Shown here: piece by piece, positions 7,446 through 14,011 of the stretch
Numbering within the stretch: position 1 is the first letter of the stretch
How the letters are laid out: each line of letters starts with the position of its first letter
Assembly (NCBI GenBank): GCA_002748015.1
Contig: PDRH01000136.1
Coordinates: 1-14,555, forward strand
Reading direction: 5' to 3'
Origin: Bacteroidota bacterium
GTDB lineage: Bacteria; Bacteroidota; Bacteroidia; Bacteroidales; CAJPTX01
Length of the DNA stretch: 14,555 bases
Notes under the pieces: generated by a model
Told to the model about the DNA's origin: nothing
What the model saw: the letters and a program-made list of their open reading frames with translations, nothing else
Database searches by the model: none
Position numbers and translations under genes: made by a program

Positions 7446-8150
7446 CTATTTTACCAACATGAAGTATAGCGGGATGCTGCTGAACCCCACACCGATTATC
7501 ACCGCGTACACTATGGACGCCACCCGCAGGCGGGCGAACCACTTCTGGTTGCTCCACCCTATCGTCTGGAAAGCCGACCAGAAACCATGCGACAGGTGCA
7601 ACGCCAGCAGTACCGACGCCGCTATGTACACCAGGCAGTACAGCACGCTGCTACGGAAAAGCCCCGCCACCACGCTGTACGAATCATCCACTACCACCCC
7701 GTGCAGCTCCACAGTCGGCATCGCACCGTAGCGGAACCGCCAGAAGAAGTTTATCAGATGCAGGCACAGGAAGGCCAGCACCAGCAGCCCCAGGATGAAC
7801 ATATTCTTGCCCGTCCACTCTATCCCCTCATTCTTCTGCGACACCGCGTACTTCACCGGACGGAACTTCCGGTTGCGCCACGTAATGTAGGCACCATACG
7901 CTATATGCAGGATGAAACCCGCCGCCAGCAGCGGCTCCATCACGCGAATCAGCGGCGTGGAGATCATGAAGTGCGCACCCGTATTGAACATATCCCCCTC
8001 GCCCCAATGCTGCCCGAACATGTCCACATTGTTCAGCATCAGCGTCAGGTTCATCGAAAGATGCACCAACAGGAAAAGCACCAGGAAAAGCCCCGTAATG
8101 CTCATTATCAGCTTATGACCCACTGAACCGCTAAAAATCCCCCCTTTCAT
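7446..8150 (-). CDS. frdC: Fumarate reductase/succinate dehydrogenase cytochrome b subunit
   Basis: A 234-residue membrane anchor with five predicted helices (about 15-38, 66-90, 116-136, 160-187 and 210-232). It belongs to the single-subunit di-haem cytochrome b558 type. His residues suited to bind two haems lie within helices: H30 (LVHLSMN), H82 (LHIAYG), H131 (LHLINF) and H185/H188 (LHLSHGFWSAFQTIG). It anchors FrdAB to the inner membrane and exchanges electrons with menaquinone. It is the first gene of the operon, with AGGTGAT close before the ATG and a perfect -7 box about 50 nt upstream. The gene order C-A-B is the Bacteroides and Bacillus arrangement, here interrupted after A. sdhC is an alternative symbol. 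Confidence 0.95.
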   Translation of the reverse strand: MKGGIFSGSVGHKLIMSITGLFLVLFLLVHLSMNLTLMLNNVDMFGQHWGEGDMFNTGAHFMISTPLIRVMEPLLAAGFILHIAYGAYITWRNRKFRPVKYAVSQKNEGIEWTGKNMFILGLLVLAFLCLHLINFFWRFRYGAMPTVELHGVVVDDSYSVVAGLFRSSVLYCLVYIAASVLLALHLSHGFWSAFQTIGWSNQKWFARLRVASIVYAVIIGVGFSSIPLYFMLVK

Positions 8151-8198
8151 ACGATCACCTTTATCGATTAAAATACACCAGAAACTTCCTTACTACTA

Positions 8199-8206
8199 CA
8201 AATGTA
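8199..8206 (-). promoter_or_regulatory. Promoter (-7 box) of the frd operon
   Basis: The minus strand reads TACATTTG, an exact match to the Bacteroidota -7 consensus TAnnTTTG, 48 nt before the frdC ATG. I see no clear TTTG -33 box. The predicted leader is about 40-45 nt, similar to those of the polyprenyl synthase and ECF sigma genes. Confidence 0.65.
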
Positions 8207-8291
8207 ACGTTTTAACCCGCCCACTGTTACCGGCAGGGCCTAAAAAAGACGCAAAAAATATGTATTCTAAGTATGGGCGAGACCAGAAGGC

Positions 8292-8319
8292 AAAAAAAAC
8301 GCCGGGGCTAGCCCGGCGT
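8292..8319 (-). terminator. Rho-independent terminator after the coiled-coil protein gene
   Basis: The 8-bp stem ACGCCGGG/CCCGGCGT with a 5-nt loop is followed on the minus strand by a T tract (eight T including the stem end). It lies 19 nt after the stop of the gene at 8338-9240 and separates that unit from the frd operon. Confidence 0.9.
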
Positions 8320-8337
8320 ATAGATCGTACGAAAATC

Positions 8338-9240
8338 CTACTTCAGCAGGTACGAACGCGAGCCTATTTCCGCCCCATCCATATACAGCGTAACCTGGTA
8401 CTTCCCCTTCAGGAACTTCACCCCCTCGCCAGCATACACGCACATCTCCAGATCCTGATTCTGGTAGTCCACATCCCGCGCGGCCGAGAACTCCACGGCC
8501 TCACCATCGAGCTGCGCCACACCGCCCTGCGGCGAGGCCAGGAGCGTCCCATCCGGCGTCTCCACCCTGACGTACACCTGCCGCGTCCCCGGCCTCGCTA
8601 TCGGGTTCCCCAGCAGCGTGAAGCACACCCGCAGCTTCTTCGCACGCCAGGCGCGCCCCGTCTCGCGGTCGCGACGGTTCAGCGCGGTAACCGACACATT
8701 CCGTATCGAAATCCGGCTACCCTTCTCCACCGCCTGCTCCAACGTCGCCTTCTCCGCCTCCAGCTCGCGCAGCGTCGCCTGCGACACCTGGTAGTCAGAG
8801 CGCACCTTCGTATTCTCGATAATCAGGTTCTGGTTGATCGTATTGAGCGAATCGATCTCCTGCACCATGTTACGCATAATCTGCCGCAGCGTCCCCAGCT
8901 CACGCTGGTACTCCTTGATCCGGCCGTAGCTCACCTTCTTCACCTCCTTGATCTCCGAGAGCAGCGCCTCGGCCTTCTCCCGCTCCCGGTCTATCTGCTC
9001 CTGCAGCTCCACATTGTCCACCTGCATAGCATCGTACTCCGCCAGCACACCCTCCAGATTCAGCGAGATGGAATCCTTGTCAGCCGTCAGCTCCCGCTGG
9101 ATGCTCTCAGCCTCCATCCGATTCTTCATGTAGAAGTACGTCAGCGCTCCCAAGATCAGCAGGAGTACCACCACTACCACAGCCAGCAGATTAACCACTG
9201 CGCTACCCTTCTTCTTCTGCGTTCCGTTCTCCATAGTCAC
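8338..9240 (-). CDS. Membrane-anchored coiled-coil protein of unknown function
   Basis: A 300-residue protein I cannot assign to a named family. After a short Lys-rich cytoplasmic start it has one strong membrane helix (about 14-37). A long charged heptad-like region, likely a coiled coil, follows at about 40-175. The C-terminal domain (about 176-300) is rich in predicted beta strands (RISIRNVSVTAL, RVCFTLLGN, QVYVRVETPDG, YQVTLYMDG). The charge pattern suggests the coil and C-terminal domain lie outside the inner membrane. It starts 28 nt after the polyprenyl synthase stop with no terminator between, so the two are probably co-transcribed. It ends in a strong terminator. A structural or envelope role is plausible but not shown. 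Confidence 0.85.
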   Translation of the reverse strand: MTMENGTQKKKGSAVVNLLAVVVVVLLLILGALTYFYMKNRMEAESIQRELTADKDSISLNLEGVLAEYDAMQVDNVELQEQIDREREKAEALLSEIKEVKKVSYGRIKEYQRELGTLRQIMRNMVQEIDSLNTINQNLIIENTKVRSDYQVSQATLRELEAEKATLEQAVEKGSRISIRNVSVTALNRRDRETGRAWRAKKLRVCFTLLGNPIARPGTRQVYVRVETPDGTLLASPQGGVAQLDGEAVEFSAARDVDYQNQDLEMCVYAGEGVKFLKGKYQVTLYMDGAEIGSRSYLLK

Positions 9241-9268
9241 CTTATCCTATATAATCCAACCAAAGCTA

Positions 9269-10264
9269 CTACACCGTGCGCCCCGAAAGGCTACTCAGCA
9301 CCCCGCGGAAGACCGTAGCCTCCCCGCCCACCAGCTCCTCGGCCTGCCGCAGGTGCTCCGAGGACTTGGCCAGATGCTCCTCTATCGCGACCACCGTCTT
9401 CGACCGAATGTCCAGCTTCTCGTAGATCCCCATGATCAGGCGCACCTTCTCATCACGCTCCAGCGCAATGTTGTTCATCGCCCGCGTCAAGTCGTTCTGC
9501 ACCTTTGCGTCCCCATCCTCACGGGCCAAAATCGAAAGGTAGGTCTTCTTGTTGTCCGCAATATCATCCCCCACCTGCTTCCCGAAGGTCTCCGTATCCC
9601 CATACACATCCAGCCAGTCATCCTGCAGCTGGAACGCAAGCCCCATCTCGCGGGCGCTCAAACCTAATAAATTCTCCAGCTCCTCACTCGCCCCAGCCAT
9701 GAATGCACCGATACGCACCGCCCCCTCGATCAGGTCGGCCGTCTTATGCCCAATCATCTCCATGTAGTGCGACAGCAGCACCATATCGTTCTCCTCGAAA
9801 TCCATATCGCTCTGCTGCCCCTGGCAAACCCCCATGGCCAGACGGTTGAAGCGACGCAGCACCCCCGCCAGCTGCTCCCCGGGCACACGCTCCAGAATCT
9901 CATACGCTACGATAACCATCGCATCGCCCGACAGAATGGCCGTATTCGCCCCCCAGCGATTCCACACCGTCTGCCGGCCCCGCCGCAGCATCGACTTGTC
10001 CATCACATCGTCATGCAGCAGGGTGAAGTTATGGAACACCTCCACCGCCAGAGCAGCCGGCAAGGCAGACGCCAAGTCGCCCCCGCCCCCCGACACCCAG
10101 TCGTAGATGCCCAGTAGCAGGGTCGGGCGAATACGCTTACCCCCGCTCTCCAAAGTGTACCTTATCGGCTTGTAGAGTTCATCCGGCGAAACCGGGTACT
10201 CAATCCCCTGCAACCCCTCCTCAACCATCGACTGCAGGCTCGCCCTCGTCGCTAATGCTGACAT
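9269..10264 (-). CDS. Polyprenyl diphosphate synthase (trans-isoprenyl type)
   Basis: A 331-residue all-helical prenyltransferase that condenses isopentenyl diphosphate onto an allylic diphosphate. Motifs: GGKRIRP (41-47), the first Asp-rich motif HDDVMD (D85, D86, D89) with RRGRQTVW following, GHKTADL (172-178), and the second Asp-rich motif QLQDDWLDVYGD (213-223; D215, D216, D219). The first motif has two residues between the Asp groups, unlike bacterial farnesyl synthases, which usually have four. F80 lies five residues before it, which tends to limit chain length. Product length (C15, C20 or longer) therefore cannot be decided. Such enzymes feed menaquinone side-chain or carrier-lipid synthesis. 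There is no Shine-Dalgarno sequence; the promoter lies 48 nt upstream. Confidence 0.94.
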   Translation of the reverse strand: MSALATRASLQSMVEEGLQGIEYPVSPDELYKPIRYTLESGGKRIRPTLLLGIYDWVSGGGGDLASALPAALAVEVFHNFTLLHDDVMDKSMLRRGRQTVWNRWGANTAILSGDAMVIVAYEILERVPGEQLAGVLRRFNRLAMGVCQGQQSDMDFEENDMVLLSHYMEMIGHKTADLIEGAVRIGAFMAGASEELENLLGLSAREMGLAFQLQDDWLDVYGDTETFGKQVGDDIADNKKTYLSILAREDGDAKVQNDLTRAMNNIALERDEKVRLIMGIYEKLDIRSKTVVAIEEHLAKSSEHLRQAEELVGGEATVFRGVLSSLSGRTV

Positions 10265-10311
10265 ACGTATACTAGTTTAGACCCCCACACTACTATCTCC
10301 CTATCGAGACG

Positions 10312-10319
10312 CAAATGTA
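10312..10319 (-). promoter_or_regulatory. Promoter (-7 box) of the polyprenyl synthase unit
   Basis: The minus strand reads TACATTTG, identical to the frd operon -7 box and an exact fit to TAnnTTTG, 47 nt before the ATG at 10264. The -33 position has no clear TTTG. Confidence 0.65.
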
Positions 10320-10408
10320 GTAATATTTTCACCAACGTGCACACCTTCACCCCAGCTAGCCCCATGGCCACAGCTATTGCCCCCCATTCAACCCACAGCT
10401 ATTGCTAC

Positions 10409-10440
10409 GCTAGGCATACGGCATCGTCGCTATGCCTAGC
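10409..10440. repeat. 10-bp perfect inverted repeat
   Basis: GCTAGGCATA (10409-10418) and TATGCCTAGC (10431-10440) are perfectly complementary around a 12-nt spacer. The arm TAGGCAT/ATGCCTA is also the arm of the hairpin inside the two 200-bp repeats farther right. There is no T tract, so it is not an obvious terminator. Confidence 0.75.
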
Positions 10441-10507
10441 CGCAACCAGCCCCCCCCCGATGCACCAGTATCACGCAAATTTGCAGCGCGCTAGGTAGAC
10501 CGTTGGG

Positions 10508-10532
10508 GCCTGCCAGCAGCACGCTAGCAGGC
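10508..10532. repeat. Hairpin in intergenic region
   Basis: GCCTGCCAGC (10508-10517) pairs with GCTAGCAGGC (10523-10532) at 9 of 10 positions around a 5-nt loop. It has no T tract on either side. Confidence 0.6.
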
Positions 10533-10768
10533 CGAATTCAGCCCCAGCCAAGGGGGAATCGCACCCACCCACCAGGCAAACGCAAAAAAAACGCCAGCCC
10601 AAAACGATGAACATACCGGCCGAAAGAGCGTTTATAGCGTCTAAATAGCATTTTGCAAGAAAATACGTAATTAACTACAACTCCCTATAAACCAGAGCGT
10701 AAGATGCAAGGGAGGGGCTATCTTAAGAAAAAAGACAAAACTAGAAGCAGAAAAGAGAAGGATTTTAC

Positions 10769-10776
10769 TACCTTTG
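10769..10776 (+). promoter_or_regulatory. Promoter (-7 box) of the ECF sigma factor gene
   Basis: TACCTTTG matches TAnnTTTG exactly, 49 nt before the ATG at 10826. The -33 region is purine-rich without TTTG. The AT-rich approach (10680-10770) contrasts with the GC-rich surroundings. Confidence 0.7.
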
Positions 10777-10825
10777 CAACTATCTAGTTTAGACGATGTC
10801 AAAGTAAGAAAGAAAGGAAGTAGTC

Positions 10826-11326
10826 ATGCAGAACGCAGATTTCCGTACAGCTCTAGTGGAACTCGAACCGAGTCTCACGCGGTACGCCCGGAGCCTAACG
10901 CCGAACGCTGAAGATGCTCTCGATTTGCTTCAGGAAACATATTTGAGAGCGCTCACATTCCAGGATTCATTCCAGGAGAATACTAACCTAAAGGCATGGG
11001 CATTCACCATAATGCGCAACACCTTTATCAATAACTACAGGCGACTCTCTCGCAAGAACACCAAGTTCGACGAGACCGCAGACCAGCGCCTGCTCAACAC
11101 GCAGACCGACGAGATCGGTGCTGACGCCAAGGTCGCTACCGGCGAGATATTCCGAGCCATAGCGAGCCTATCCGACGAGTTTCGCATCCCCTTCGAGATG
11201 CACACCTCGGGGTACAAGTACCGCGAAATAGCCGACGAGCTAGACCTCTGCATCGGCACGGTCAAGAGTCGCATATACTTCTCCCGCCAGAAGCTCATGC
11301 AGCAGCTACCCGGCTACCGCGACTAG
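10826..11326 (+). CDS. ECF-type RNA polymerase sigma factor (sigma-70 family)
   Basis: A 166-residue alternative sigma factor. Region 2 runs from about 10 to 75, with the core-binding helix AEDALDLLQETYLRAL (28-43) and the -10-reading helix LKAWAFTIMRNTFINNYRR (55-73). Region 4 (about 108-160) ends in a helix-turn-helix, YREIADELDLCIGTVKSRIY (132-151). Length fits the short Bacteroidales ECF group that includes P. gingivalis SigH. No anti-sigma factor or SusC/SusD genes lie next to it, so it is not the nutrient-sensing kind found with TonB receptors. AGGAAG precedes the ATG. It has its own promoter and terminator and forms a single-gene unit. Its regulon is unknown from this window. Confidence 0.95.
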   Translation: MQNADFRTALVELEPSLTRYARSLTPNAEDALDLLQETYLRALTFQDSFQENTNLKAWAFTIMRNTFINNYRRLSRKNTKFDETADQRLLNTQTDEIGADAKVATGEIFRAIASLSDEFRIPFEMHTSGYKYREIADELDLCIGTVKSRIYFSRQKLMQQLPGYRD

Positions 11327-11344
11327 GCGCAGCCGCCAAAAGCT

Positions 11345-11401
11345 GGATGCAATGTAAGGGGAGTGGCACCCGCGCCGGGGGCCCCTCCCCTTTTTGCATC
11401 C
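11345..11401 (+). terminator. Terminator after the ECF sigma factor gene
   Basis: A long two-part hairpin: GGATGCAA (11345-11352) pairs with TTGCATCC (11394-11401), and AAGGGGAG (11356-11363) pairs with CTCCCCTT (11385-11392), with further GC pairs inside. Five T residues at 11391-11395 follow the inner GC stem. It starts 18 nt after the stop codon. Confidence 0.8.
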
Positions 11402-11562
11402 ACGCATGCCCCGCCACCCATCGCAACGAGCTACGCCCTCAGCGCGGGCCGCATCAGCCTGGAGTATTGAGCGGCTGATAGCCAGTAGCCACGCCCCCCC
11501 GCATGCATCCCAAATGGTGAACAGGCATAAACCGGATTGCCGCAATAAAACCTACATTCCCC
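11402..11562. other. Intergenic stretch with a possible decayed repeat copy
   Basis: No gene is supported here. The right part (about 11480-11541) weakly follows the right half of the 200-bp repeats: a CCGCATGC segment, then ATAAACCGGATTGC where the intact copies have ATAAACCGAATTGG. ATCAGCC/GGCTGAT around 11454-11480 forms a 7-bp inverted repeat. Confidence 0.35.
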
Positions 11563-11761
11563 CCATTCGATTTACTAGCGGCCCGACGCCTGGCTGGCGG
11601 GATGTGCGCTATCGTTGCTGAGCGCAGCGAAAAACCGGCTGCCGCTACGGGCTACTTACTCGACATACTTGCCCCCATACGGCGCATTGGGGCGCAGGCT
11701 GCCCGTAGGCATAGCGGCCCACCGCATGCCTAGAATAGCGGATTGCGATAAACCGAATTGG
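11563..11761 (+). repeat. Interspersed 200-bp repeat, copy A
   Basis: This stretch aligns along its whole length with 14177-14376 in the same orientation, roughly 70% identical by eye. Near-identical blocks are AGCGAAAAACCGGCTGCC, CCCGTAGGCATAGCGG, CCGCATGCCTAGAATAGCG and GCGATAAACCGAATTGG. The right end AACCGAATTGG (11751-11761) is exact, while the left end CCATTCGATTT (11563-11573) is a degraded form of its inverted repeat. An internal hairpin TAGGCAT-A-GCGG/CCGCATGCCTA is shared with copy B while its 4-nt loop differs. It has no credible open frame. It could be a MITE-like element or a conserved structured RNA. Confidence 0.75.
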
Positions 11762-11764
11762 GCT

Positions 11765-11772
11765 TATATTTG
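11765..11772 (+). promoter_or_regulatory. Promoter of the histidine kinase gene, predicted leaderless mRNA
   Basis: TATATTTG matches TAnnTTTG exactly, and ATTG at 11742-11745 lies 19 nt upstream as a near-match to the TTTG -33 box. The -7 box ends only 4 nt before the ATG at 11777, so transcription would start at or next to the A of the start codon. The -33 box lies inside repeat copy A. Confidence 0.65.
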
Positions 11773-11776
11773 CCCC

Positions 11777-13027
11777 ATGAAGCATCTCGGCCATCTCCCC
11801 CTAATCCTATTCCTGGTCTTCGCCAGCGCCGTCGTCCTGCTCACCCTCTGGGGGTCCAGCCGCCACGCCCACGAGCTGGCCGCCCAGGAGCGGGACAAAA
11901 TGTACCTCTGGGCAGAAGCCACCCGCCGCATGGCCAGCCAAGGGCAGAACACCAGCCAGGACTACACCTACTTCCTCGAGGTCATCATGCGCAACGACAA
12001 CCTCCCCGTCATCCTCGCCGACGACCGCGGGCAGCCCATCTCCCTGCGCAACGTGCCGGGCGCCAACCGCATAAGCCAGGAGCAGGTCAGCGAGCTCATC
12101 GCCACCTACGCCCAGCAGCACCCGCCCATCACCGTAGAGCTACCATCCGGCCAGCGGCACTACATCTACTACGGCGACAGCCAGACCCTCTACGAGCTAC
12201 GCTTCTTCCCCTACATCCAGCTCCTCATGATCTGCGTACTCGTCGGCCTCGGCTACTACGCCCTACACCAGGCCAAGATCGGCGAGCAGAACCGCCTCTG
12301 GGTCGGGCTCGCCAAGGAGACCGCCCACCAGCTCGGCACGCCCATCTCCTCCCTCGTCGCCTGGCACCAGCTCCTCGAGGAGGAGGACCAGCTCCAGGAA
12401 TTCACCGAATCCCTCGCCCTCGACATACAGCGCCTCGAGCGCGTAGCCGACCGCTTCTCCAAGATCGGCGCCACCCCCCAGCTGCTCGACACCGACATCG
12501 CCCAGACCATACGCGACAGCGCCAGCTACATGCGCCCCCGCATATCGCACCGGATCGCGCTCAACGTAAGCCCACCCGAACAGGACGAGCCCATACGCCA
12601 CAACGCCGTCCTCATCCAGTGGGTCCTGGAGAACCTCATACGCAACGCCGTCGACGCCATCGAGGCAGAGGGGCAGATCGACCTCACGGCGCGATGCAGC
12701 GGGCAGAGCCTCGTCATCGACTGCCGCGACACCGGCCGGGGCATACCCAGGCACAAGCGCCGCAACATCTTCAGCGCCGGCTACACCACCAAGACCCGGG
12801 GATGGGGGCTAGGCCTCTCCCTCGCCAAACGCATAGTCCGGGAGTACCACCACGGCTCCATCGGCATACTCAGCTCAGAGGTCGGCAAGGGCACCACCAT
12901 ACGCATAGTCCTCCCACGGTCGCCCGGCAGTGAACCCACAAGCGCCCTCCAGCGTTATACAACAGGTAGGCAAAAGCCCCACCCACCCAGCACGCAAAAC
13001 GACACGCAACATGACCGAACAAGTTAA
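11777..13027 (+). CDS. Sensor histidine kinase, membrane-bound, orphan
   Basis: A 416-residue kinase. One membrane helix at 7-26, an extracytoplasmic sensor segment of about 115 residues (27-143), a second helix at 144-163, then the dimerisation domain with phospho-acceptor H184 in ETAHQLGTP and the ATP-binding domain. The N box is ENLIRNAVDAI (285-295), the G1 box DTGRGIP (318-324), and the G2 region is GWGLGLSLAKRIV (342-354). The start at 11777 is preferred because the signal-anchor helix follows at once; the open frame continues left to 11615, but that part lies in the repeat. A basic, disordered tail (about 381-416) extends past the kinase core. No response regulator is adjacent. The gene overlaps trxB by 17 nt. 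Confidence 0.93.
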   Translation: MKHLGHLPLILFLVFASAVVLLTLWGSSRHAHELAAQERDKMYLWAEATRRMASQGQNTSQDYTYFLEVIMRNDNLPVILADDRGQPISLRNVPGANRISQEQVSELIATYAQQHPPITVELPSGQRHYIYYGDSQTLYELRFFPYIQLLMICVLVGLGYYALHQAKIGEQNRLWVGLAKETAHQLGTPISSLVAWHQLLEEEDQLQEFTESLALDIQRLERVADRFSKIGATPQLLDTDIAQTIRDSASYMRPRISHRIALNVSPPEQDEPIRHNAVLIQWVLENLIRNAVDAIEAEGQIDLTARCSGQSLVIDCRDTGRGIPRHKRRNIFSAGYTTKTRGWGLGLSLAKRIVREYHHGSIGILSSEVGKGTTIRIVLPRSPGSEPTSALQRYTTGRQKPHPPSTQNDTQHDRTS

Positions 13028-13946
13028 GCTACTCATCATCGGCGCCGGCCCCGCGGGCTACACCGCCGCCATCTACGGCGCCAGGGCAAACCTCTCCCCC
13101 GTCCTCTACGAAGGCCTACAGCCTGGTGGCCAGCTCACCACCACCACCGAGGTGGAGAACTTCCCCGGATACCCCGACGGCGTGGACGGCACCGCCCTCA
13201 TGGGCGACCTCCGCCAGCAGGCCGAACGCCTCGGCACCGACATCCGCCGCGGCACCATCGTCAAGGCCGAACTCACCGCCGAGCGCAAGCTCCTCACCCT
13301 CGACGACGGCAAGCAGATCGAGGCCCAGGCCGTCATCATCGCCACCGGAGCGGAGGCCAAGTACCTCGGCCTGCCCTCAGAGCAGAAGTACAGGGGTAGC
13401 GGCGTATCCGCCTGCGCCACCTGCGACGGCTTCTTCTTCAAGGGCAAGACCGTGGCCGTTGTCGGCGGGGGCGACACGGCCGGCGAGGAGGCCACCTATC
13501 TCGCATCCATCTGCCAGAAGGTGTACCTCGTCATACGGAAGCCCTACATGCGCGCCTCCAAGGCCATGGTCGACAGGGTGGAGAGCACGGAGAACATCGA
13601 AATCCTCTACGAGCACGTTACCCAGGAGATCCTCGGCGACGGTCTAGGCGTTACCGGCATCCGCCTGCAGGACAACAAGGCCAACACCGTCCGCGACATC
13701 GACATCGACGGCGTATTCCTAGCCATAGGCCACAAGCCCAACACGGAGGTGTTCAAGGACTCCATCGAGCTGGACGACATGGGCTACATCAAGACCGAGC
13801 CCGGCCGTCCGCACACCAACGTACCCGGCGTATTCGCCGCCGGCGATGTGCAGGACCACCTGTACCGCCAGGCGGTAACCTCCGCCGCCAGCGGATGCAT
13901 GGCTGCCCTGGACGCTGAGCGCTACCTCGGCACCAGGAAATTCTAG
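13011..13946 (+). CDS. trxB: Thioredoxin-disulfide reductase
   Basis: A 311-residue FAD enzyme that reduces thioredoxin with NADPH. The FAD fold GAGPAGYTAA is at 11-20, the redox-active disulfide is C135-A-T-C138, the NADPH-domain motif VVGGGDTAGEEA is at 150-161, and the C-terminal FAD motif GVFAAGDVQD is at 273-282. The usual HRRxxxR phosphate-binding motif appears as IRKPYMR (175-181): the first His is Ile, the second Arg is Lys, and the last Arg is kept. The ATG at 13011 is chosen because the protein then begins five residues before the first FAD strand, as in the family; an earlier in-frame ATG at 12930 would add 27 residues that belong to the kinase reading region. It is probably co-transcribed with the kinase gene. 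No Shine-Dalgarno sequence is visible. Confidence 0.96.
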   Translation: MTEQVKLLIIGAGPAGYTAAIYGARANLSPVLYEGLQPGGQLTTTTEVENFPGYPDGVDGTALMGDLRQQAERLGTDIRRGTIVKAELTAERKLLTLDDGKQIEAQAVIIATGAEAKYLGLPSEQKYRGSGVSACATCDGFFFKGKTVAVVGGGDTAGEEATYLASICQKVYLVIRKPYMRASKAMVDRVESTENIEILYEHVTQEILGDGLGVTGIRLQDNKANTVRDIDIDGVFLAIGHKPNTEVFKDSIELDDMGYIKTEPGRPHTNVPGVFAAGDVQDHLYRQAVTSAASGCMAALDAERYLGTRKF

Positions 13947-13968
13947 CCCGCATAGATAAGCAATGCCC

Positions 13969-14011
13969 CAGTGGCCCCGCTAGCGCAAGCTGGCGGGGCC
14001 GCTGTCTTTTT
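13969..14011 (+). terminator. Rho-independent terminator after trxB
   Basis: A 16-bp stem (13969-13984 with 13989-14004, two G-T wobbles) closes a GCAA tetraloop and is followed by five T residues (14007-14011). It starts 22 nt after the trxB stop. Confidence 0.92.

Larger units (their letters stand above)
10320..10768. other. Long intergenic region between divergent promoters, with hairpins and repeats
   Basis: I see no gene in this stretch. It holds a direct repeat CCACAGCTATTGC at 10368-10380 and 10393-10405 (25-bp period), a 10-bp perfect inverted repeat at 10409-10440, a run of nine C at 10450-10458, a palindrome GCAAATTTGC at 10475-10484, and a hairpin at 10508-10532. The last 150 bases are AT-rich and lead into the ECF sigma promoter. 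It could hide a small RNA or binding sites, but nothing identifies one. Confidence 0.5.

Noticed and set aside
6216..7469. Long open frame (417 codons) on the plus strand opposite frdA
   Set aside because: The product is almost entirely Arg, His, Leu, Pro and Val, with no domain. It is the antisense shadow of a GC-rich gene with every frdA motif on the other strand.
8260..9318. Plus-strand open frame (352 codons) opposite the coiled-coil gene
   Set aside because: Arg/His/Leu-rich composition typical of an antisense shadow; it also crosses a clear minus-strand terminator and a gene boundary.
10368..10405. Two 13-bp direct repeats as a CRISPR start
   Set aside because: Only two short units with a 12-nt gap, no further copies and no cas genes.
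11615..11776. Upstream extension of the histidine kinase to an ATG at 11615
   Set aside because: This part lies inside repeat copy A and upstream of the -7 box. The membrane helix expected at the N-terminus starts right after the ATG at 11777.
11758..12933. Plus-strand open frame (391 codons) in another frame of the histidine kinase
   Set aside because: Pro/Arg/His-rich frame-shifted shadow; the kinase H, N, G1 and G2 boxes are all in the other frame.
12930..13010. Upstream ATG for trxB at 12930
   Set aside because: It would add 27 residues without family match, from DNA that codes for the kinase end. The ATG at 13011 gives the normal trxB N-terminus.
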